Shown here in pieces: positions 43,504 to 55,459 of a DNA stretch of 62,000 nt. The notes under the pieces were generated by a model. It saw only the letters and a program-made list of their open reading frames with translations, was not told where the DNA came from and made no database searches. Position numbers and translations under genes: made by a program. The stretch comes from Glandiceps talaboti (Eukaryota > Hemichordata > Enteropneusta > Spengelidae): positions 12,704,842 to 12,766,841 of the forward strand of contig NC_135549.1 in assembly GCF_964340395.1 (NCBI RefSeq). The letters are read 5' to 3'. Position 1 is the stretch's first letter, and every line of letters starts with the position of its first letter.

Positions 43504-46500
43504 ATTTGTTCTGAAATATAATTCCATGAATGAAATCAAGCTTGGATTAAGTTACTTTGAAATGGGTTACCTAAGAATAAACAGCACAATCATTTGGTGA
43601 AGTCTGTAAAAACTGTGGGTACCAGCATGATTGTTATATTGGTAGCCAGTTTCTATATTCAGTCAGTACATAACCATATTCATATAGTATGCATAAAATG
43701 ACATTATGAATATTGGTTTATGAATCACCTCACCAAAATTAAAGTTTGGATTTTGATTTTTAAATATCCATGTGCATCGTATTCCATGACCCTTGCAAGT
43801 TGATTTATCACTTGGTACTACCGGTAGATATACAGATACAGCTAGTGAACCCTAGTACACTGTATATATTATTGAATCTCGTCAGCCAATATCCCTACCC
43901 CTTCCATCCAGACAACAGTGTCGCATAGAAAGTGCGAGTTAGTTTCCAGTGTTGACAATGAATTTGATATTGCAGAGGTACCATAGATTGGTTGATTTCA
44001 TCTACGAGTACACCTTGTCATTTTGGTGTTTCAGGGTATATCATTTTGAGAAGGGTCTCAAGTAAAATGCTTTATATGCATGCATTTTTGTATATGATTA
44101 TGAGAGTTACATGTAGTAATTGTCTAAAGCATTTTGTCTCAGAGTTTGTATACATGTACAGTCATGCAGATGCAAAATTTTGTTCATGTGCCTGATACAA
44201 AATTAAAAATGTTCAAATATTACACTGTTGTGTGAATTAGATTTGTACAATTATATAAATGTCAACCCATGACATGCTGATATACAAGTAACTTATTGTG
44301 TATATTATATACATACAATGTACACAACTTATTTCTACTGAAGTACATCGACACACATTTGTACATGTACATGAACATGCAGTTATAAGTGTGAGCGAGA
44401 TCTATTAAGGTCATTCTCTGCTATGTCAATACATACATGTACATATAGTAATTCTACTCAACTCTATTTCATCCCTGGGATTCCATCTGTCATGAATGCT
44501 GATCTAAAATCTAATAATGACAACTAATTCAGATTATAGCGACCTATTCACCTCAATTTATCTCTCCAAGGTTTTCATCTACATTGTATGTGTACTGATG
44601 ATATCACTTCTTAAAATTAGTATACAGCAGCCCACTAAGCATAACATTACATGTGAATTGGGATATCATCATGTTATTGTACTGAACTTGTAAAGATACT
44701 GTAAAACCGGAAATTTTAGATAAAGACTGGAAAACAAAAACACAAAATAAGTAGTGACTAAAATGTCTTCTTGTACATGAGCACAATGTAACCAGTCTGG
44801 TAATTAGTCATGGAGAACTAGCTGAAGACTGTACTATTGCAAGATTTTCTCAATGACAAAATGTCCAGATTTAAAGTATGGTTGGATATGCCTGGATAGC
44901 AAACACATTTTTAGAGTACAAAACTAAATATTACCCAATGAAGAAACATTACTAATTTACAGGTAAATGACAAACTGAGCTGAGAAAGACCCACAAAATC
45001 ATGCTTCTTACAAACGTCCCATCAAATCTCTGATTAATTTATGCCATAGTGATGTCAAACTACCTTTTCTTCAAGCTTCAATTCCTGAAGTAAAGCATTT
45101 GTTCAAGACATACATGTATTACATATCATGTGTATGTACATATATTTCATATGTACCAGACATTACTTGCACTGGTGCACGCACATACTAGTGGTATTTT
45201 CACTGCAGTGCTCTACCAAAAACATCATTGCATACCTGCGATATGATATGCAAATGAGGACATGATCATTCGCTACACAGGAAATTGTGTGATTGTGCTG
45301 TATGACTTTTATGATAATTTGCCATTTCAGATAAACATATGTAATAATAATAACAAAACCCCATTCAATGTGAGTGTTAGTATGGGTACTCAGGGGTATT
45401 TGTACTCATGCTTGCAGTGATTTTCTGCTGCACTTTAACTCGCTACAGGTGCAGAGAACACTTGCACTCACGTGTCATGGGCTTCTGTCATATAAATGTA
45501 GGGCAATTGGGGATTTTTTTTATACTGCACACTTCTTATTCACCAATTGGTTATTTCCTTGACATGTTATTGGCATGAAATTGGCAATTAGACCACAATA
45601 CCTATAAATGTCTTGGTTAGGCATACATACAAATCATGTACATGTATGTATACAGCAAGTGACTTCAATAAGTGTCAAACAATACATTGGTATAGCCTAC
45701 TTTGTCAGGCCTGCAGTTGTCAACTAATGACATTGGTCAAGCCACACACTATATCCCTGATAGCATCCATATGAATATCATCATGGCTACAGTTTTCTCA
45801 CTTCTGAACTACTGTGACACTGTTTAATTAAAACTGCAATATCACAGTTTACAACACATAATTAATCTCACTGTTCATATCCAATGTGGGCTTTAAAAAA
45901 AAGTCGGACCACGTCACTACCGCCAGAATTGCACTTGATTGGCCAATCATCAAAGCGAAACACAACCACAAATTTGATAATTTGTCAAAAAATGTGTTAC
46001 TAACAAAGTACCATCATACCTTTCTGAACGCATGTAATGATACCGTTTTAATATTTTCAAAATTTTCTGTATTTATCTCATAAAATGTAATAAATGTATT
46101 GTTGTATTTTATTGCAATTGCACAAAAAACAATTTTATGGATGCACTGCTGTCAATAAATAGAAAAAAATAAAATAAAATAAATATTATGGCAGAGTTCA
46201 ACTCTATACATGTAAACACATACTGTACCAATGAGCTTGAGGTGAGATAAGAACCGTATCTTTGTTTTTGCCAATCCTTTTTTTATATATCATATATATT
46301 ATCATTGTAACACAGTGTTTACCCTTCTGCTATGCAGCTACATGTACATGGAATGCACATTTAATATGTCACATACATCAATGGTCATGTCAGGAATCGG
46401 AAATCAATATACATACATATCACTGGTTAACTGACCAGAAATCAATACACATTAATACCAATGGGTCAACTTACATGTATGCATAATTGACCAGAAATCA

Positions 46501-46979
46501 ATTCACATAAATATCACTGGTCAATCTGTGAACAACTGACCTGAATTGTACATGTAAGTCAGTGTATTGTATATACACATGTATATGCCTTGAGATTTTG
46601 AACTGAATACATCAATCAAACTAGGCACCATGACCTAAACCACAATCAAATCTTATTATTCCAAATTTACAGCTTTAATTATATATTGTCATTATAATTC
46701 AAACTGGCTTTTACAGAATCCGTGACTTTCTTACATAAGGACTCTGTACAGGCCACCATTATTTTGCTGTACCAAAAAGAGGCAACCACATGGACAATGT
46801 ATGTCAGTAGAGTAAGAAACAAGCTGTACAACTTGCTGACGTTAATACATGTAATCCCAGTCTTTTAAATACATTGTTCTGAATGTTTCATCAATCAAAA
46901 CAGTCAAACTATAAATATTGGCCCTTTTTCTTCCGTAAGGAAGAGATATATTTATGGGTGGAAGTCTGTGTGATTGTTT

Positions 46980-47110
46980 TCTCATAAGTTATTGGCATAT
47001 TTTCGATTGGCCACAAAAAATAAAAAAAAAAAGTTTCTCTTCAGGAAATGTCGTCTAAAGTGGTGCGACTTTATCACCATTTTCTAAAACACGACTGGCT
47101 CAATTCAAAT
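46980..47110. repeat. Dispersed repeat, copy 2
   Basis: Contains AAGTTATTGGCATATTTT, GTTTCTCTTCAGGAAATGTC and GTCTAAAGTGGTGCGA; close to copy 3 at 47325-47465, in the same orientation. Confidence 0.7.
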
Positions 47111-47324
47111 GAAATTTATTGCATGTGTTCTGTAGGTTAGTGACAAGAACTGATTAGGTTTCGGTAAACATCCCAAGAATATTAACGAGAAATATACATA
47201 ATTAATGGTTTTCGGTAATTAGGCTATATCTCAAGAATGAACACTTCAAATTCAATATAATTTGATACATGCATTTGCGATACCAAAGCGCACTTGTCCT
47301 GAAAATATTATTGATGTAGCTTTT

Positions 47325-47465
47325 AGTTTTAATAAATTATTGGCATATTTTTGTAGGCCACTAAAAAGGAAAAAATAGTTTCTCGTCAGGAAATGTTGTC
47401 TAAAGTGGTATGCCGATGCGCTTATTTTTTTTTTTACATTCTCAACAAATGTCACAGTACATGTT
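47325..47465. repeat. Dispersed repeat, copy 3
   Basis: Contains AATTATTGGCATATTTTT, GTTTCTCGTCAGGAAATGTT, GTCTAAAGTGGTATGC and TTCTCAACAAATGTCAC, in the same order as copies 1 and 2. Confidence 0.7.
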
Positions 47466-47886
47466 GTGGTTGGCCAGGAGATCACTAACAGCAATGAACA
47501 AATAGCAATCAATGACAAAAAATAACTTATTACATATGTTCTGTCTGTAAGAACGACAGTCTCAAAACTTTGCCCTTACGGAAGACATTCAGTTTACATC
47601 TGGCTATAAACATATGCAACTTCAAGTCTGTGGGTAAGAAAGGATTGATATACTCCTTGTACGCATATCAAGGCCTCATTGTGATGGCAAAGGTTTTTTT
47701 GTGTGGTTATTTTAGCCACTTTGTCTAAAATAGGGAACAGATATTACAGAAATAAGAACATTAAATGAGGTAAAATGTAAATCACTACTTCTGCTTTTAA
47801 TAGTACATTCTGAAAGTCTAATCTGACAACTACCTTGTTTTTTTTACAGCATTTCCACATGTCAATCCCAAAGGTTACATTGTATC

Positions 47887-48000
47887 ATGTATGTATGTAT
47901 GTATGTATGTATGTATGTATGTATGTATGTATGTATGTATGTATGTATGTATGTATGCATGTATTGTATGTATGTATGTATTGTATGTATGTATGTACAG

Positions 48001-48034
<34 letters not shown>

Positions 48035-48082
48035 TGTATGTATGTATGTATGTATGTATGTATGTATGTATGTATGTATGTA
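47887..48082. repeat. (ATGT)n array
   Basis: About 190 bases of ATGT units with a few TTGTATG and TACAGTATAT interruptions in the middle. Confidence 0.97.
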
Positions 48083-48216
48083 TATGTAAGTATCTGTATC
48101 TGTGTACATTGTAAATACTGGAAACTAGCTCACTACTGAGTAAAATTTGTCCAGGGTAAGTAAATGCGCCCACTGACGAGTAGTCTAGGATAGAGCGGAC
48201 TAGTAATATCTGGCTG

Positions 48217-48565
48217 TTACTTTGAGATTTTTGAACAATGCTTCAGGTTGCGACGGATAAGTCCTAAAACCGTATTTGAACGATTTGAAATGTTATTTAT
48301 GTGTGTGGACCACTTAAAATTTTCACTAATGGTGATTCCGAGGTATGGATTATCCCTCACTTGTTCTAAGATATGGTTGTCCAACATGTAATTATATTGA
48401 AGGGGTGACCTGCTCCTTCTGATGGACATGAGGTAGCACTTTGTAGCATTAAAGCACATACCCCAATCATTCGTCCACTTCTTCAATGAGTTAAGATCCT
48501 GTTGTAAACTGACTTGGTCATCTATGTCATTTATTTGTCTGTAAAGCACACAGTATACCGTATGA
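48217..48565 (-). pseudogene. Reverse-transcriptase C-terminal fragment (non-LTR retrotransposon)
   Basis: The minus-strand frame contains QQDLNSLKKWTNDWGMCFNA, TKCYLMSI and YLGITISENFKWSTHINNIS. These are the thumb-side motifs of Jockey/CR1-type reverse transcriptases (L--W---W-M-FN--KC, then YLG--I----W--HI). The catalytic YADD region that should precede it is unrecognisable and all upstream domains are missing, so it is a 5'-truncated, decayed copy. It belongs to a different family from the element at 49335-52960. Confidence 0.88.
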
Positions 48566-49118
48566 CTATCAAATGTGAAAATGCAATGATGGGTTAGGGA
48601 CCATTGCGCAATGTCACACATGCTCAAGAAGCGAACTTTGTTTGTTTAGGGGGAGGGGGTCTGGGGTCAATGCAACTGCTGAAATTCATTTTCACACTTC
48701 TAACTAAATTCCGACAACTTTCACGCTTTCATTTGAAAAACAGCTTCTGTATTTACTACAGAGCTGTTGACAAGTTGATAAAAATTTACTACTAGTGTGA
48801 GATACAGTGCTGGGTTTCTGGCAGTATTTTGATGTGTACCACCATCTCAGTAAACACATGAAACAGGTTTATAAGGTTGGAACTTCATGTTCACCATTGT
48901 TTTTTTTATCTTGCACCGATCGTAGTGTGATCACTACAATTTTTCATCATGGTTTACATCATATCAAACGTGTGATGTTGCACTTGTGATAATTTATTTA
49001 GGGGGTGAGGCTATTGTCCTAAACGAATGATGTTCATTTATTGATCTTGTGCAACATTGTGTGACCATTCCTTACTAATTAGTGAATGTCAAGTTTTCAA
49101 CACTACATGTACATGTCG

Positions 49119-49176
49119 GTCAGACCACCACCGTAGACCCTCCACCAACTGGTTGGTGGAGGGTCTATGGTCAGAC
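49119..49176. repeat. Short perfect-stem palindrome
   Basis: TAGACCCTCCACCAACT is followed directly by GGTTGGTGGAGGGTCTA, and the outer GTCAGACC / GGTCAGAC also pair, giving a long imperfect hairpin with almost no loop. No element could be assigned. Confidence 0.85.
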
Positions 49177-49334
49177 ATACCTTCACAATGTGTTGTCAAG
49201 ATTTGTACATGTATGTACATGATGAAGACAGTTGACAAGTACACATGTACACTCACTATATAAATACAAGTTATCTATGTACATGTACATGTATAACAAT
49301 AACAATTTACAATACATGTACAATGTATATCCTC

Positions 49335-52300
49335 TTTTTATTATTACCATTACAATCTGTGAATCAAGGCCGGGATCCATACAATTACATATACATGTAA
49401 TCTTAGTTTCCAGAGTTAATAATTAATGGTTTATTAAAATTGTTCGTAGCAGTCAGAGACTGAATTGCGACAACTTTACATAACTGAAAAATTAAAAATA
49501 TAGCAAACATTAAAACCTTTACATTTCATGTTAAGACAGAATCAAAATACCTTTACACAATTACAACTAACAAAATGGCACGGCAACGGACACACACGAA
49601 GACACTAACCACTGAATCATTTAAAATGCTTCTAACAAGTGTGTTTGTCATCATTCCATAATTTAATCATGTAAGGAATTGCACTTTTAGCATATCTCTG
49701 TGTACGTATCCTAGGTAGAGATAGTTGACGAGAATTACGTAATTCAAGGCCGATTTCATCGCTACGTTCCTTAGTAAGCCAGTCACTGTGTAATCTAGAC
49801 TTTTTGAGTGATTTCGCAAAGTTTAAACATATATTATCGCGTCTCTGTTTCATATCTACAATTTTACATGTCTCAAGTGCCTGTTGATATGATACATAGG
49901 CCATACCCAATATTATTCTACAAGCCCTTTTCTGAATACGTTCTAATGAATCATGTTGCTTAACGGTTAACCCAGGATGCCATACAGGTACAGCATATTC
50001 CAATAAAGGTCGAATGTACCCGATATAAATTGTGATCAGATCACTTCTACTAAGGCCAAATCTCTTAAGTGAACTTAGCAAAAACAAACGGCCACTCGCA
50101 CGCCTTGTAATGTCACTGATATGTATATCCCATTTCATGGTTTTAGCAATTTTGACTCCTAGTATATTGAGCACATCTGTCGATACAAGTTCCTGTCCAG
50201 CAAGTTGCAAAGACGTTGATGGCGGAGGTTTCTTGACAAATGATACATCCATTGAATGGCATTTTGAAGGGTTGAGTGACATATTATTATCTTGTGACCA
50301 CTTTTCAAATCGCTGCAGTTCAATTTGCATATTATTACAATCATTAACAGATGTATTCTCAATCATAGTCAAATCATCAACATATTTAAGAGCTAACATG
50401 TTTCTATCTATTGTTATACTCGCAGCGTCGTTGATCATGCATAGAAAAGTAGCTGGTCCTGTGAGTGTTCCTTGAGGAACTCCAGCACTTAAACAGTTCC
50501 ACTCGGAGAAGGTGTCTTGATATTTCACACATTGGGTTCTACCAGAGAGAAAGTCGGAAATCCATGGAATGATTGATGGCCTTGCGCCTATGTTTAATAG
50601 TTTAGGAATTGCAACATTGTGATCAACTCGATCAAAGGCTTTACTAAAATCGGTGACCACTACGCGTGTTAGACTTTTGGGGTTTTCAGCATGTTTTAAT
50701 ATGCTATCAACCAGTTTGACCAAATAATGAGTGGTAGAGTGGCCTTTACGACTACCGAATTGGTTTACGTCAATATTTGGTTGAATATCATCCATCAGCC
50801 ATTCAATAATGAAAGACTCTGCAACTTTAGCGAAATGATCTGTCAATGATATCGGTCTTAGTTTGTTCCATATTGGAGGGTTAGTTTTGGGTATCGGTAC
50901 AACTACTGCTTTCTTCCACTGAGGTTAAACAATCGCCTGTTTGAAGGAAGCATTAAGTATATCTGCTAAAGGTGAGCTGAATTCTAAAGCAAATTCGCGA
51001 ATGATCTTGGCTGGTATTCTGTCCGGGCCTCCTGCCTTCGTGTTACTGATCTTAGCTAGCTTCTTATAGACTTCCCAGGGGTATATATGTGGTATAGGTG
51101 AAGGTGCAGGGAGATATGCGGGTAAGTCTTTTGTTGAAAGTGGGTTTATATCAGCACTAATTGAGGTAAAATGATCATTTATGTGATTGGCAACGCTTAC
51201 AAAGTCATCTTTGTTGATATTGGGTGGTGGCGCTATGATCGGTTGAAGTTTCTGATTTGATGACATAACTCGTAATTGACGATACCACTGAGCAGGGTTT
51301 GATTTCTTAAATCTCTCCACTCTGTTTCTATAGTACTCGCGTTTATCCGCCTTAATAGCTCTTATCACTTTATTACGATAAAATCTCCATAACGCTGGTC
51401 TTGATGGATCGAATACTTGTTGACGTCGACGAATAAGAGACTTTGTTTTAGATGTCACCCAAGGTTTGTCAGTTGCATGGAGTTTGACCACACGAGTTGG
51501 AAAATGTTGCTGAATACGTTTGTTAAGAGTGTCATAGAGTGCGTTAACTTTGTCAACTGCGGAAGTTGGTTGTATGACTTCATCCCAGTCGTGATGAGTG
51601 ATCCAATCACCGAATTCTCGAATCCCGGAGTCTTTCATTGGTCTAACTGTACGTTTGGTCATTTTATTGGCAACTCTTTTTATGGTCTTTTGTGGGAACC
51701 ACATGATAGTTGAGTGATCACTTAATCCTATGGGTGATGATACAGCAGGTGGCTTATAGAATTTAGACATATTGGTCACTATTTTGTCTAATATGGCGGA
51801 CCCTCGAGTGGGTTCAGTTACAATCTGAGACAAGTTATTGTTATTGCATAGATTAGAGACATCCAAGTGGTTCATATCACCTAGTATACAGACTCCAGAA
51901 TCTGGATGTTGGCCACGGATGGTATCTAGTGCATCTTGAATGTGGTTAGTCATGTGGTTTTCCATTGATTTATCAGGAAAATAAACAGCAGCACAAATCA
52001 TGATGGACACATTACGAGGAAGTAATGCTGGACGAAGTTTTACCCATACTATTTCCAAATCAATTGGTACTTCCACATCCAAGGGCGTAGGATGGAAATC
52101 ATCTTTCACATATAGGGCGACCCCACCTCCAATGCGAGTAGTACGGGGTTTGGAGAATAGGGTGTACCCATTAATATTGTAATAGTCTGTAGGTCTAGTG
52201 GGTAGAAACCACGATTCAGAAATCGCACACACATCAAACTTATTCTCTAAAACAACAGATCGATACTCATCAAGTTTGTTATTTAGTGAGCGTGGATTAC

Positions 52301-52960
52301 ACAAAAACACGGAAGGAAAGGTGTACTGTTTTATCTTACGGTGTTCACTGTGGACTGATGGAATAGTACGAAGGTTGTTTATAGGTTGAGGACAGTCTGT
52401 AAACTTGTGATAATTATGTCTGTAAACTCTTGTAGTAATCCTTGAAGGAATAGGTCTATCCTGTGAAGTTATGTCCACGGTCGGTGAAATGGTTTGGTTG
52501 CAGATTTTAACTTTACCAAAGTCAGGTCTCCTACCTCTGTGTGTTGCGGGTTTAGATCTCAAACCCAGTGATTTTATCGTGTTCCATACAGAAGAGGGTA
52601 ATTTTGAGACACAGGGTTTCAACAGGTGCAGGAATGAGCTGCTGTACTGCATTCTTGACAGGTGGATCAGAAGAACTTATGAATGACAATAGGTGTGAAT
52701 TGATTTACTAACCAAGCTGGAATCAGCAAATGTGCAGTGAAGTCTGAATACTCACACGGTGATACAAATCTTTGCAAAGTTCTGCAGCAGTAAAACTTGG
52801 AGGGAATTAACAACTTGTTAGAAGTACTCCTTGGGTATTCATAGGTCAGAAGTGTAGAAAATGGAATTGAAAAACGTCAACATTCGGCGGAAAAATACTG
52901 AAAACTAAGGAGCTCTTTGGAGGCTGCCACAAGGCGCACGTCCAGCTGCATCATGAGTTT
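49335..52960 (-). mobile_element. Near full-length CR1/Jockey-like non-LTR retrotransposon
   Basis: A minus-strand element with an endonuclease plus reverse transcriptase coding region (49632-52652), a CpG-rich 5' leader reaching roughly 52960 and an AT-rich 3' end near 49335 with TGTAATGGTAATAATAAA, reminiscent of non-LTR tails. No LTRs and no long poly(A) were seen. Outer borders are estimates from the change in CpG content; target-site duplications were not identified. It lies in the SLMAP intron, in the same orientation as the gene. Confidence 0.8.
49632..52652 (-). pseudogene. Endonuclease/reverse transcriptase ORF with one in-frame stop
   Basis: 1007 codons in one frame, interrupted only by TAA at 50925-50927. 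An N-terminal region of about 120 residues is followed by an apurinic-type endonuclease domain with ISESWF, GGGVALYVKDDF, LGDMNHLD and a terminal LSDHS (the catalytic Glu, Asp/Asn and Asp-His are present). The reverse transcriptase follows: GGPDRIP before the stop, then RPISL, DFSKAFDRVDH, SAGVPQGTLTGP, the active site YVDD (YADD is commoner) and LGVKI. It ends with a CR1/Jockey-like C-terminal region (RPLLEYAVPVWHP, RIQKRACRII). All key residues survive, so the element is young but this copy should not make a full protein unless the stop is read through. Confidence 0.92.
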
Positions 52961-54373
52961 TCAGGAATTTAATTTTTCATGGATATATTTCTCATATTTA
53001 TTGAAGTTTATGGGTTAACTTTGGTATTTTGGCAGTATTTTGCATAGTGGTGCATCTAATGAACAGCCTACCTGTACATTGACATTTGACATGTTACAAA
53101 GGAGAATTTATTCATTTGCCCGGTTATGGCTATATATATTCACACATTTTAAAACTGATCATTTCATATATTCATTTTTCCAGGGTCTCCAAGATTAAAT
53201 TTCAGTTTCCAGTCATTGTCAGGAATAAATCAAATGTTCAAGGACTTTCCTGGAGTGGTTTGGAATTCCAGGAATTTCAAGTCCTGGCCATATGAACCCC
53301 CGGTCTGTGCAAAGAGTGAACTAAATCACCAAAATGGAATTGACTCAACAATGTCACTCACAGTGCGACACAAAATGGAGAAACGATGAGATGCAATAAA
53401 CTTCACATACATGTGTACACTCACTGTATTTAGTGCTGCCGGATATACACATGTACATGTAGCATGTACGTGTACATCTATTGCCCACAGCAGACAGTAT
53501 TAATTCTTATTATAGTAATACTCACTGGTAAACCAAACATTAGTATATGCACTCATGTCAGGATTTGGTAATGAAGTAAAATCTTATCTCATTCCCAACA
53601 AGTTGTAGAGCAGGGTAATGATGGGGAATAACTATCGCGGTTATCATCAAAATGCATTTATCACATTTACTTGAGGGTGCTCTAACTCAGAATAAAGAGA
53701 ATGTTACTACTTGCAGAAAGTACACTTGGCTTTAGCACACATTGTGACTATTAACTCACTGAAGTTACTCACACATGTACTCACTAATCAATCGATGCAT
53801 TCACAAAACATGCAACATACACACAGGATACTGTCAACAGTTGTATTGCTTTTGGGGAGAGCTTTTTGCAGTATGGAAATATGTGTATGATGTGAAATAC
53901 AAATTACTAACCAATGAGTTTATTAAACCATGCATAATGCATGTACATATGTATAGACAAATGTAGTGTAGTCTTTCTTATTTTCATCTTGAGTCCACAT
54001 AGGAATACATTTCATATTGCAAAGCATTTTTTTTGGCATTAACATTTAATCAAGTAATATGATAACTCTGGCTATGCCTGGATCCATGCAAAACTATAAT
54101 ATACAAAATGTAGGTCACACTTCAAGGATTTCCACGCCAGATTACTTTGCCCATAGACCCTCTGCTTTGCCCTTTATTCCTGATTTACATAAGTATTTCA
54201 CAACTTACATAATATTGAAACTACTATTAGAAGTGACAATGCAGCTATAGTATTAGACCATAAATCTGTCAATTCACAGAGACAAGCATGTTCTATCAGG
54301 AGATGACAATGAGCTAAAACTGCTAGGTATTAGTACATGTATTTATACTCTTATTACACCCAATACATCATGC

Positions 54374-54944
54374 ACATGTAGCTCTGGATGTATACGCTAC
54401 GAGGTTCGACATGTCTTCCCCCTCTGCTATGGTTCTTCCCTATTTCAAATAGCAAGACTGCGAACAGATTTCATTCGCACGGATTTTGGGAATAAAACCA
54501 ACCCATACCCTTGCTAATGACTATAAAAAATACAAAAAAAACTTTAGATCATTAAATGCAACCTAAGTCTTGTCTATTCTGTCGTTTCTTATCTAACATT
54601 CGCTGGAGCCGCAAAACGTGCGATATGACAGCTGCTTAAACGTGTAAAAGGTTGTGCGCATGTGCAATATTGAGCTAGTCTGCTTGCATGACTTACCGTT
54701 GTCCGTTTTGCGGCTCCAGCAAACGTAAGACAAGAATTGGCAGAATACACAAGACATAGGTTGAATTTTGTGATTTAAAGTTAATTTCTGTATTTATATA
54801 GTCATTAGCATGGGCATGGGTGGTTTTAATTCCGAAAATCCGTGAGAATGAAATCTTGCTGTTTGAGATACAATGTAGAGAAGAACCATAGTGGAGACGG
54901 AAGATGTCTCGAACCTCGTAGCATATATATCCAGAGCTACATGT
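54374..54944. mobile_element. Foldback element, about 245-bp inverted arms
   Basis: The left arm (54374-54618, starting ACATGTAGCTCTGG, ending TGGAGCCGCAAAACG) matches the reverse complement of the right arm (54704-54944) along its whole length with scattered mismatches and small indels. The loop is about 85 bases. Shared internal blocks include GCTACGAGGTTCGA, CTATGGTTCTTC, GCTAATGACTATA and GCTGGAGCCGCAAAACG. CpG-rich compared with its surroundings. No coding capacity; a non-autonomous DNA transposon (MITE/foldback type) is the natural reading. Confidence 0.88.
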
Positions 54945-55433
54945 ACATGTACCTTTTATCATCACAAAAAAGTAGAACTAACTTATGTATCATACTACTC
55001 ACTGGCATATCTTTTTCACTAAAACGAATAGTTCAAATCCTGTTTGCCCTGACCTTTTTCCCTATGAATCAATATCCTGTTCCACTGGTGTTCATATAAG
55101 ATTCTTCTACCCATGTTAGCCCCCTACAACTTCAAGATATACATAAAATATATTTATAAGTTTGTATTTGGCATACTCAAGTGGGTGCTCCATAGACTTG
55201 ATGGGAGGAAATGAAACATCCTGTTGAGAAGTATGGGTTTCAGGCGCTGTATGAATGACTGCATATGTCACCATAATCTGCCTTGCAGAGAGGTATATGC
55301 AAACATACACGTACATGTATACAATGTATATACATGTATACATGTATTACATGTATGTATACCCATGTATACCCATGTGTACATCAAGTATGATGAAAAA
55401 AGTGTTTGCCTTCATGTACCAATGTACAAGTAG

Positions 55434-55459
55434 AATCTGAATCTGAATCTGAATCTGTA
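55434..55459. repeat. (GAATCT)n microsatellite
   Basis: Four GAATCT units. Confidence 0.85.

Noticed and set aside
43010-43600. 196-codon Met-Tyr-Val-Cys frame and its overlaps
   Set aside because: Four-base repeat read in all frames.
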